Source: Costus lasius
Lineage: Eukaryota; Streptophyta; Magnoliopsida; Zingiberales; Costaceae
Reading direction: 5' to 3'
Assembly (NCBI GenBank): GCA_027563935.2
Contig: CM050446.2
Coordinates: 26,601,501-26,665,500, forward strand
DNA length: 64,000 nt
The notes beneath the pieces were generated by a model, which saw only the letters and a program-made list of their open reading frames with translations, was not told the DNA's origin and did not search any database. This document shows positions 55,294 through 64,000 of the stretch, piece after piece. Every line of letters begins with the position of its first letter. The first letter of the stretch is position 1. Both the position numbers and the translations under genes were made by a program.

Positions 55294-57361
55294 TGTTGTA
55301 TCCCAACAAGTAGGTAAATTAAACTTATATCTAAAGTCGCAGCCAAAACCTAAGTGATGGCACACATCGACTTGTCACTCCCTGATACGGCTCCAAAAAC
55401 TCGTTCAACTACCACACTTGTTGTTATCTCCGCAAGTGCACGGATACACGAAGTAATAAAGAAAGATATCGAACCCACAGAGACCTATGTTGTCAAGTAC
55501 TGATCAATTGATTTCTTACTATCTAGGTAGTCGAATGAAAGTCAAGCAAATATCGCAAACACACGGAAGAATACTGTTGGAGAGAAAACTGGGACTAGGA
55601 TTTCGTTCACTATAATTTCTATGATTAGGCATGAATAAAGAATTCGTCAGCTTAATTTTATCATGATGAAGATGCAAATTACTTAATAAAAAGATTGCCT
55701 CACTCTCGTGCTAACAACCATGCAGGGATTAATCTTCGCTTTCGCGCAAGATTCATCCCAACGCTGAAGATAAGTAAATCATAAATCTATGAACTCAAGG
55801 ATCACTTTCGTGCATCCGAATTCTAGGTTGATAATCTCTAGTGGAATCTCAAGGATCACTTTCGTGCATCCGGGCCTCAACACTAGTTTTACTCATGGAT
55901 CTCCAACGTTCCGATCTTCACTTTCGTGCAAGATCTCCACGTTTGACAATTAGACTTGATCTATAGATTCATGTCATTATCATGGCAAATAATCTACTAG
56001 AACTGAACAAATTGGATCTAACCTAAGGAAGGGTTCATAACATGCAATTCTAGGGTTCTGAATTCTCAAGCAATTACCTTTCAGTCAATAGCGAAAATTC
56101 TAAAAACATGATTAGTAAAATGGATCTATAGAGAGTCTAAGCACAAATATCACATGAGCAAAATCATCATGCTAAGATTAAATGCAACAAATAGTGAAAC
56201 AAATAGTCATCTAGTCATTAAAAATCAAATGAATTACTCTCCCATGTCCCAAGGGTAGTTTAAGCTAGCATGGTAAAAGAGTTACAAAATTCCATAATTT
56301 CAGAAGTTCAAAAATCAATGAAAGAAGAGTTTTGGGAAAATACAAGACGGCTGTGAAGTATTTCACAGCCGTAATTTCGATTGATCTCGGTAAATAGTGG
56401 CTGCCTCCCTTCTTTCCTTGAATTCTCCTTTGATTGATCTCCTTTTCTTCTAAAACTTCTGGTACGTCGTCTCCTCCTTCAGATGTAGCTTTGGTATGAA
56501 TTTCACGGCCGGAGATGCCCTGGATTCGTTGCGGTGGCGGAACCCTAGGCGGCGGCGTGAATGACGATTTCTCTCTCCACAGTCGATGAAAATTGGGGCT
56601 TTCCGTGTGTGCGTAATCCTCTCGTCACGAGCTCCCTGGTTGCTTCTTACGGCTTCGAATATAAAGCTCTCGTTCACCCGCAATCATCTCCGCAAGAATC
56701 GGACTTCAGAATTGACCTAGAAATCACGTTCAATAACCGAAATACGATAGTGTAATCGTTTACGGCACTGCCGTAAAATCGGTCGAGTTTTCTGTTCTGA
56801 TGTCGTCTGGGAAATACGGCACCGTAATCTGGTTTACGGTACTGTTGTAAAATCGGCTGAACTCTCTGTTCGGAAGTGATTAAAAAATACGGCCCGTGTA
56901 ATCCTTTACGGGGGTGCCGTAATATCAAGCAAAGTTTCTGTTCTGAAGCGCTCTGAAATACGGTACCGTAATCTAGTTTACGGTACTGCCGTAAAATCCA
57001 AAAAATCTTCTGTTTGGAAACTTCCCAAAATACGGCAGTGGCTCGGATTTTTTGGTAGCGTATAAAAATACGGTACCGTAAAATAGGTTACAACACTGCC
57101 GTAATTTGCTGAGTTGCTCCGTTTTGGATGAAATTTCTTGGGTGATTTCCTCTTGATGATGGTAACTCTTCTATGTGTTTGATTTTGCTTGAAAATTCCT
57201 TGAAATAATGCCTTTTTACCTAAAAATCATGAAAAACCAAAATAGAAGTAGACTTTGCAATATTCGATGAATTTAGTATGAAAGCAAGTAAAAGATCCTC
57301 AATTTAGCATGAAAAGATATCCAAAATGATACAAAATATACTATATATTTTGGTATCATCA
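55294..57361 (-). repeat. 5' LTR of Element 10
   Basis: 2068 bp, matching the 3' LTR end to end. Contains the palindromic array at 56740-57110 and a TATA-like TTTATATTC (minus strand, about 56657-56665) ~75 bp beyond it. Confidence 0.95.
56740..57110 (-). promoter_or_regulatory. Palindromic motif array in the Element 10 5' LTR
   Basis: Same six-unit array as in the 3' LTR, 250-620 bp from the LTR start. Confidence 0.7.
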
Positions 57362-57749
57362 CTCACTAATCCAGGCTGCGCCAGCAATCTTACCCATTGG
57401 CAGCATTCTGATATTCAGCAATTGAAGCTTCCCGGCAGACCCTCTCGGCAACGTCGTCCTATTTCCACCAGATTCCACCACCTCTGTCCCCGCTGAAATT
57501 ACTCTGTTTCAAACTGACAGCTTCTTCTACAACAAGCAGCTCCCCTTAGTTTCAGTCACTAGGTTGATCCAGCAGCTACAAAATTTTGCTCTACACCATC
57601 TGATACCAGGGCGGTAGAACCTTCTTCCAGCCAATCGATTAGCTGTTTTCCTGATTGTCAGCCTGCAATAGAATTTTCCAGCATCTCAGCTTCTCAGCTA
57701 ACGACAATTGTATCCAGCCACATTTTGGTAAAACTTTCGAGCCAGCGCC
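57362..57749 (+). other. Noncoding DNA of Element 9, right of Element 10
   Basis: TSD CTCAC, then C/T-rich DNA of the same character as 46030-46722. Leads up to the third ORF start at 57750. No other feature. Confidence 0.6.
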
Positions 57750-57829
57750 ATGAAGAGGAAAGTGTTGGTGAGCAAGAGGCATCCGGCCAATTTTCCACTC
57801 ACTCCACTGATGGACTCCTATGAGGTTAT
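57750..57829 (+). pseudogene. Third ORF of Element 9, first 27 codons, cut by Element 11
   Basis: ATG 57750 begins MKRKVLVSKRHPANFPLTPL, a basic N-terminus like MAPRTKAIFPRRKG in Element 10. The frame reaches DSYEV and is then interrupted by Element 11 at 57830. If Element 11 and one GTTAT copy are left out, the same frame reads on at 63903. It belongs to the Athila third-ORF family by position and by the continuation. Confidence 0.65.
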
Positions 57830-58841
57830 TGATGAGTTTCATTTACATCATATTTTTATCTGTATTTTATATGATATTTTGGGCTTATTTTATGATTTTA
57901 TACTAATTTTTAGTGTTTTTCCTTCACTTCGTATGTAATCTTTACTTTTCTTAGTTTTTATAAAAATATAGGTAAAATGGTGTAAAAATGATTGATTTCA
58001 TGAGTTTCAATGCGATAGCACGATTCCTGAGGGAATTACGAGGTCGCACGTTAAATTTGGGGAAAAAATAGTGTCAGATACAACTTTCACGGCTGCAGCC
58101 AGAAGTTTCACGGCTGGCCGTGAGTTTCGAGTTCGAAGGTTGAAAACACAGCTAAGTAAAAGAGTTCACAAAAACTTTCATGGGTGAGGCCGTGAATCCT
58201 TCATGGGCTGTGAATATTTCTGTGTAAAAGAGCTTTTATTCACAGAAACCTTCATGGCCGCAGCCATGAACGGTATACGGGCCATGAATTTTTCTGCCCC
58301 TTCGAGTTTTTCACTCGATTCGACATCAAATCGAGTTGGATTTGAACTAAACTCTCTAGAATTCTTCCTTGATGGGTTCCGCTTTCATACTCTGGACAAC
58401 TTTTATTGCATTTGAGACATCACGAGAAGGACTTGGACGTGAATCATGACGTCGGATCTATTCTTTTCAAACCCACGAATCCGATCACGAGAGTACTTCA
58501 AATTCGTTTGAAGGATTTACACGATTTTTCACAGAACTTAAAGGATCTAATTACGTTAATTGTCACGAGAGTAGGGGATTAACATAATTAGGTACCAGAT
58601 TACGCTTCAGGAGGAGGTAATTTGTACCTTAGGAAACCCCGAGACCCGACTCTCTTCGTATTGATTTTTACCCTAAACGCTTGCTTTTGTTTTCTCATAC
58701 TAGAAGCTTCCAAACAAAAACCACACTTTGAATCGTCTAGCTATAGTTCGACCATATAATCGGTACTTGACCGCCAGATCCTCGTTGGGAACGATAATCT
58801 TTTTATTACTTCAATAAATTCGTGCACTTGCGGACGCACTA
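57830..58841 (+). repeat. 5' LTR of Element 11, with two deletions
   Basis: 1012 bp against 1414 bp. One ~389-bp deletion is bounded by a TTCC microhomology (next to 58381). Another of ~84 bp (near 58637) has GAAA at its edges. The end is TA in place of CA. Palindromic cluster at 58078-58300. Confidence 0.9.
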
Positions 58842-58847
58842 AGTTTT

Positions 58848-58865
58848 TGGCGTCGTTGCCGGGAT
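58848..58865 (+). other. Primer-binding site of Element 11
   Basis: TGGCGTCGTTGCCGGGAT, a slightly changed Athila-type site six bases after the LTR. A T-rich low-complexity leader follows (58910-58985). Confidence 0.8.
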
Positions 58866-59138
58866 CAGGCCAGCCAATATCATTTTAATCGTGAGATTTA
58901 TAGACTAGACATTTTTTTTATTTTTGTTTTTGTTTTTGTTTTTATTTTTATTTTTATTTTTATTTATTTTTTTCATTCTTTTTCTTTAAAGTTAGTTTAA
59001 GCTATTTTTATCTTTTTGGATTAACACGATGTATGAACAAGAGAACTCAAAAATCACTTGACTAGATATTTTAAGCTTTATTTTGTATTTCCTGTTTTAC
59101 ACTTTGTATTTCTGAATTTTATTGTATAAATTGAAAAT

Positions 59139-60438
59139 ATGATGTTTAACCAATGTCAATGGTCAAATCAGATGTATGTGCCACCGATAATGACAAGGGA
59201 ATATGGCAAGGATGCATTAGAATCACTTTTAGCAAAGATAAATTCTTTTATTTAACAAACTTAAGCATGAAATATTCTATGTTGAAATCTATTACTTGCG
59301 ATATTTGTGGATATCATGGGCATCATTATACTAAATGTCAATTAGGGATTCCTTCATGCTCTAGTGCCTACAATCCAAGTTGGGAAAACCATAAAAACTT
59401 GCTTTATCAGAACAACCTAACATTTATTCCACGATCAAACTTTAGTCGACCTCAAGAATCCAATTTAGAAGCCATGCTTAAAAACCCTATAGCTGATATG
59501 ACCAAACAAAGTGAGGAACTTTATTGTATAATTTATGGCACTGATAAAACTGACATAGAGGAAGGAATCCATGATGAATCTAAGAATTTTGTAGTGTTAG
59601 AACAACATTAGTCATGACTCCTGATTATGATCTCTCTTCTTCAAATTTTGATGATTTTGAAAATTCTAAATACCCCATTAACCCTTCCTCAGCACTTTAC
59701 CAGCCATCCAGTCCCCTCTCATATAACATAGTGCCTTGCAACACATATATTTAGGACACATTTGAAGAAAATTTTAAACTTTTGGAGACTTGTGAGAAGA
59801 AGGATGAAGAATTTGAGGAGCCTCAAGTAAGAACTAGCGAAATAGATGAGGATGAATTTGATAGTATTAGGATGGAATACCCCATTGAAGAGAAAGAAAT
59901 TGAGGAGGAAGAGGATCCTATTTATATTCTATCACCATCACCATATGAACCATCAATTCCTTTTCTCTAGAAAAATCCATTAGGAATTTGCATGATAGAT
60001 GATAAAGAGGATAATGATGACGAGGTAGCTGAAATATTATTTAATTCAAATCCAACTACAGGTACCCAAAAGATGATAACACGTGAGATTCTTAATCACA
60101 TTGGCATTGAGGTAAGTGAAAAACCCAATGTGAAATTTGAAAACTTCTTGAGCAATCTAAGGTATGAATTTTTTTATCTTAATTTCAGTCTTCTTCCAAT
60201 TGCTGATATAAATCTAAAGGAAGAACACATGATATTGCTTTTGGATAAATGTAAAAAAATTATTAGGTATTCTTTGCATGACTTAAATTTTCATTTTTGT
60301 ATGCATGTATTGGCCACTGCAATATGGATCCACTTGTTTAACTGGATATATACTTTGGTGAGCACACTCTTGAAACGGAGGAAAAGCAGAAGACTATATG
60401 TTCTCTACTATGCCACTGATTTACCAACTCCGCCATGA
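59139..60438 (+). pseudogene. Composite gag-like ORF of Element 11
   Basis: Starts like Element 4 (MMFNQCQWSNQMYV). A frame change follows, then the CCHC knuckle CDICGYHGHHYTKC (about 59297-59340), NPSWENHKNLLYQNN, a spacer with KQSEELYCIIYGTDKT, an acidic part (59782-59970), the pre-RT segment (MILLLDKCKKIIRYSLHDL..FCMH, about 60229-60306) and a tail with WIHLFNWIYTLV and KRRKSRRLYVLYYATDLPTP ending at a TGA (60436-60438). Two stops and at least two frameshifts break it. It has the same architecture and tail as the intact ORF of Element 8 although the LTRs are of different families. Function unknown. Confidence 0.75.
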
Positions 60439-62483
60439 CATGAAGCTATGGTCAAGCTAATGACTTTAAACAAGTGCTTTTTGGGAGGCAACCCAAATTT
60501 TTAACTTTTACTACTCTTAGTTTTAGTTTTTGATTTTTTTTAAACTTTTACAAATTTTTGCAGCATTATTTGATGAATTTTTATTGATGGAAAATATTTG
60601 AATATGTTGTTTTATATGCAGTAATTTTTGGGAAATTTGTACTTGAAGAATAGGTGCCAAATGAGATATTCATGGGTGTGGCCGTGAGTCCCTCATGGGC
60701 CATGAATGCTGCATCTGAAGGAAACGCGAGAAGGCCAAAAGTCCACAGAGACTTTCATGGTCACAACCATGAGTCACTCACGGGTCATGAGTTTTATTTT
60801 GCAAAAGGGACTTAAGTCACAAAAATATTCACGCCCGTAGCCTAGGTCATAGAAATATTCATGGCCGTAGCTGTGAACGACTCATGGGCCGTGAAGACTC
60901 ACACATCACAGGCGAAAGTTAGGGTTCACACCTTTACTCGTGAATCCAAATTTTCGCCTGATTCTTCCCTTCTCAGGTGACAAATCCCTCTTCCATACCT
61001 TCCTTCATCACTGGTGGCCCTTTCCGTTGATCTTCCGACGAGATTTTAGCCGGATTTTCTCAGAAATCGCTGGACGACTTCAAGAACACAGTTTCACCGC
61101 CGAAGCTTGATTTTAGCCTGATTTTTGCTTAGATTTATTTACTTGCTACTACACCAGAGCTTTTAGAGGATACACCTTCACCACAACCAGCTGAGACTTT
61201 TGCTAATTTGCCATCAGATATTCTACCGGACTTACCTGCGGATATACTAGAGGACTCTGAGGACACTGAAATCTATTAATCTTTGTTAGTATTTTAGTGT
61301 TTTAATTTTTTATATACATCGAGGACGATGCATACTTTTCTTTGTGGGATGATGTATGTTTGGTTTTCATTGATAATTGTGGATTAAATGATATAGTATA
61401 TGCAACAATTTAAGTCTAGGGTGTCTTTATGTATTTTGCTTTTCTTCAAAGCTTTATAGATATGTAATTTAAATGTTTATGATTGTTAAGGATAATCAAA
61501 TTTATTTTATCCTTAATTCTGAACTTAGGAAACCTTTTAAGTATTTGATTTGATAACTTAGGGAACTTTTAAAATTTTATGTAGACTTAAATTATTGTCT
61601 AAATTCAATTCTAGTTTTAATAAAATACATATATGAATTGTTATACGATCATGAGAACACGTGCATAGTAGAATTTACTTGAAGTTTAATTTATCTAACT
61701 TCGCTTGATGGAGAACTTTTTATAAATAGAAAATTAGTGATATTTTTTTAACTGAGACTTGCTCCAACTCCTCTAGTTAAGGAATCTAAAATCATGTGTT
61801 ATATTATACCATGAATCGGTATACTTTAAGTCTGTTACGATCGAGTAACAGAGGGAAAATTTTAAAAGTAAATATTTATCCGTGATGTAGAAAGATCGAT
61901 ATCAATTTAAGTACTATGCCCTTGACCGACTCTCTCCAGAAATAAAAAAAATGAATAAAAGAAAAAAAAAGAGAAAAGAATTAAAAGCATAGAAAAAGAG
62001 GGAGCTATAGGTCAAGTGGACAACTCCGTTGACTTTAAGATTGAAACTATGAGTTAAATTATACTGCTTTGTGGTATACTTTAAACAATGTTATGATGCT
62101 AATAGGAAAAGGCGCATAACCGTTTAAAGACTAAATTGCGTTAAAAGTCTCTTATCTTTAACATTACTAAAATTCTTGAAGTAGAAATTTTATCTATTAA
62201 GAGAAGTGGATTTATTATGATGAGAGTATTTGATACTTAGTAAGTGAAGATTGAATGTTATGACATGAATTATGAATTTTATCCTTCTTGGATTGAGAAC
62301 TATTGAGAATTAATTTCTATTTTTATTTTTCTTCAATTATTTGAGTTATGAAAGATTGATTGCTTAAATTATGGACTAAGGACATTATTAAGGGAAAAAA
62401 AAAGAGTGCCCCCTTATCTTTACATTCTCCATACATATCAGAATATTGCTTGAGGACAAGCAAAACTTTAAGTCTAGGGTATT
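60439..62483 (+). other. Post-ORF region of Element 11
   Basis: Stem-loop TTGGGAGGCAACCCAA (60481-60496); palindromic cluster (60668-60935); an acidic reading frame at 61142-61279 ending EDSEDTEIY, which matches the end of the Element 1 third ORF (EENSEDTEMD), so the rest of that ORF is deleted; then 3' noncoding DNA like Element 1; and stem-loop TTGCTTGAGGACAAGCAA (62446-62463), 20 bp before the LTR. Confidence 0.7.
60668..60935 (+). promoter_or_regulatory. Internal palindromic cluster of Element 11
   Basis: Repeated TTCATGG.C...CCATGAG and CATGGGCCGTGAA pairs, the same motif type as in its LTRs. Lies between the composite ORF and the leftover third-ORF end. Confidence 0.55.
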
Positions 62484-63897
62484 TGATGAGTTGCATTTAC
62501 ATCATATTTTTACCTGCATTTTATATGATATTTTGGAGTTATTTTGTGACTTTATACTAATTTTTAGTGTTTTTACTTCACTTGGTATGGAATCTTTACT
62601 TTTCTTAGTTTTTATGAAAATACTGGTAAAATAGCACGATTCCCGAGGGAATTACGAGGTCGCATGTCAAATTTTGGAGAAAACAGTGTCAAACGCAACT
62701 TTCACGACCACAGCCTTGAGTTTCAAGTTCGAAGGGTGAAAACGGGGTTAAGTAAAAGAGTTCACAGAAACTTTCACAGTGAGGACATGAATCCTTCACG
62801 GGCCGTGAATATGTTTGTATACAAGAGCATTTACTCACATAAATTTCACGTCGCAGTTGTGAACAGCTTACGGGCCCATGAGTTTTTCCGTCTCTTCGAG
62901 TTTTTCACTCGATTCGACCCCAAATCGAGTAGGATTTGAACCAAACTCCCCAGAATTCTTTCTCGAAGGGTTCCAAACTGATTAAAGTAAAAAAGGAAGG
63001 ATTTTTGGAGGGTAAAAGAGGCTTTTACGGATGAACATGAATAGAGGCGGCAACTAGGGCAAAAATCAATTTCTAGGCAGAATTCAAGTGAAAGATCATG
63101 CAAAGGAGGGATTTGAATGCTTCATCTTCATCTCCAGATCGAGGGAAATAGTTCTAATTACTATCCTAGTGTCTTTTTGCATTATTTTTGAGAGATTATG
63201 TCGAGTTTATCAATATACATGCTGTTTTCTATAAACATGAACATGTAAACTTTTTTTTTGGATTTGGGGAGTTGCCCGTTGATTGATTTATGAATTAAAT
63301 CTTTTGCATGAATCTTTGTTAAGAATCTTATTGAGTTGATTTGATTAGAATTGTATGTATTCCGCTTTAATACTCTAGACAAGTTTTATTGTATTTGAGA
63401 CATTGCGAGAAGGACCGGGATGTGAATCACGACATCGGATATATTCTTTTCAAACCTATGAATCCGATCACGAGAGTAGTTCGGATTCGCTTGAAGGATT
63501 TACACGATTTTTCATAGAACTTAAAGGATCTAATTGCGTTAATTGTCACGATAGTAGGGAATTAACGTAATTAGGTACCGGATTACGCTTCACGAGGAGG
63601 TAATCTGTACCTTATGAAAAATCTCTTTCAACGCATTAATTTTCTATTCAAAGGTTTATTTTTATTAAATTCATAGTAGTTAACGTGGTGAAACCCCGAG
63701 TCTTGACTCTCTCCGTATTGATTTTTACCCTAAATGCTTGTTTTGTTTTCTCATACTAGAAGCTTCCAAACAAAAATCATACTTTGAATCGTCTAGCTAT
63801 AGTTCGACCGTGTAATCAGTACTTGACCGCCAGATCCTCATTGGGAACGATAATCTTTTTATTACTTCGATAAATCCGTGCACTTGTAGACGCATCA
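62484..63897 (+). repeat. 3' LTR of Element 11
   Basis: TGATGAGTTGC to GACGCATCA, 1414 bp, followed by TSD GTTAT. It has a ~40-bp deletion near 62632 relative to the 5' LTR. Palindromic cluster at 62695-62890. The site matching the TATA box of Element 4 has decayed (about 62980). Confidence 0.92.
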
Positions 63898-63902
63898 GTT
63901 AT

Positions 63903-64000
63903 ATTTCATGGTGAGGAGTAGAGATGGTGCTACGAGATTTTGAGCAGTCGACCCATGACTGCCATGCGATTTCCCTTTGAGGACACTCTGAGACGACTCA
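63903..64000 (+). pseudogene. Third ORF of Element 9, continuation
   Basis: In frame with 57750-57829 after removal of Element 11: IFHGEE, a TAG at 63919-63921, then RWCYEILSSRPMTAMRFPFE and DTLRRL up to the window edge. This aligns with the RYNKLLERRIVNTKY..RTLEALGL part of the Element 10 protein. It is cut by the end of the window. Confidence 0.65.

Larger units (their letters stand above)
46728..57361 (-). mobile_element. Element 10: Athila-type element lacking RT, RNase H and integrase
   Basis: LTRs of 2066 and 2068 bp. Perfect TSD CTCAC (46723-46727 and 57362-57366). On the minus strand: 5' LTR, primer site, gag and protease in one long frame, stem-loop, palindromic array, third ORF, 3' noncoding DNA and 3' LTR. 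RT, RNase H and integrase are wholly missing, while flanking modules are nearly open. Over a 120-bp sample the LTRs differ at about six sites (~95%). Confidence 0.95.
57830..63897 (+). mobile_element. Element 11: non-autonomous Athila-like element inside the Element 9 third ORF
   Basis: 5' LTR 57830-58841, primer site, composite gag-like ORF (broken), noncoding DNA with a palindromic cluster, the last ~45 codons of a third ORF, and 3' LTR 62484-63897. Perfect TSD GTTAT (57825-57829 and 63898-63902). The LTRs differ by several indels and ~10% substitutions in a 78-bp sample, so this is an old copy. No pol. Confidence 0.93.
39811..64000 (+). mobile_element. Element 9: Athila-type retrotransposon, host of three insertions
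   Basis: 5' LTR 39811-41428, primer site, gag, protease, part of RT, integrase tail, noncoding DNA and the start of the third ORF (57750). Its 3' LTR is beyond the window. Inside it sit a hAT MITE (42367-42582), Element 10 (46728-57361) and Element 11 (57830-63897). An internal deletion joined RT to the end of integrase. The 5-bp flank before the LTR is GGTTT (39806-39810); the matching TSD is not visible. Confidence 0.9.

Overview
This window is plant nuclear DNA made almost entirely of nested transposable elements. I see no host gene and no rRNA or tRNA gene. The evidence for a plant is Ty3/gypsy LTR retrotransposons of the Athila type (primer-binding site close to TGGCGCCGTTGCCGGGGA, CCHC gag, protease with DLGA in place of DSGA, FMDD reverse transcriptase, a third ORF after pol), a chromovirus primed by initiator Met-tRNA (TGGTATCAGAGC), hAT and Mutator-like miniature elements, and minisatellites. 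The species cannot be named from sequence alone; a pericentromeric or other heterochromatic location is likely.

Layout, left to right. Element 1 (1-5307, +) is the 3' half of an Athila-like element: a decayed third ORF, a long 3' noncoding region and the 3' LTR. From 5308 to 9991 lie unassigned DNA, a hAT MITE (5637-5854), a Mutator-like foldback MITE (7213-8002) and the start of a minisatellite zone. Element 2 (9992-17361, +; TSD AAAAC) is a full-length chromovirus that split a ~157-bp tandem array. The array resumes at 17362 and is followed by a ~36-bp array to 18785. Element 3 (about 19200-28223, -) is an old Ty3/gypsy remnant. Its integrase is split by Element 4 (20053-25663, -), a non-autonomous Athila relative. 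Element 5 (about 28225-39184, +) is another gypsy remnant. Its integrase is split by Element 6, a hAT element (28620-32042, TSD CAAACCAC) that carries a solo LTR (Element 7, 28743-30263). The same gene is split again by Element 8 (32381-39041, +; TSD ACCAC), a young non-autonomous Athila relative.

Element 9 (39811 to beyond the right edge, +) is a damaged Athila element with gag, protease, part of RT and the tail of integrase. A hAT MITE sits in its gag (42367-42582). Element 10 (46728-57361, -; TSD CTCAC) sits in its post-pol noncoding region. Element 11 (57830-63897, +; TSD GTTAT) sits inside its third ORF, which resumes at 63903.

Two things stand out. First, Elements 4, 8 and 11 lack gag capsid, protease and RT but share a composite ORF: a CCHC knuckle, an acidic spacer, the segment that normally precedes RT, and a conserved tail I do not recognise. 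It is intact (439 aa) in the youngest copy, Element 8. Second, each LTR family has its own cluster of short palindromic GC-rich motifs, just upstream of a TATA-like box where one is visible. In several elements a second cluster lies between the end of gag/pol and the third ORF. Together with two stem-loops conserved across families, these look like cis signals of a system in which defective elements are mobilised by relatives. That interpretation is inference.
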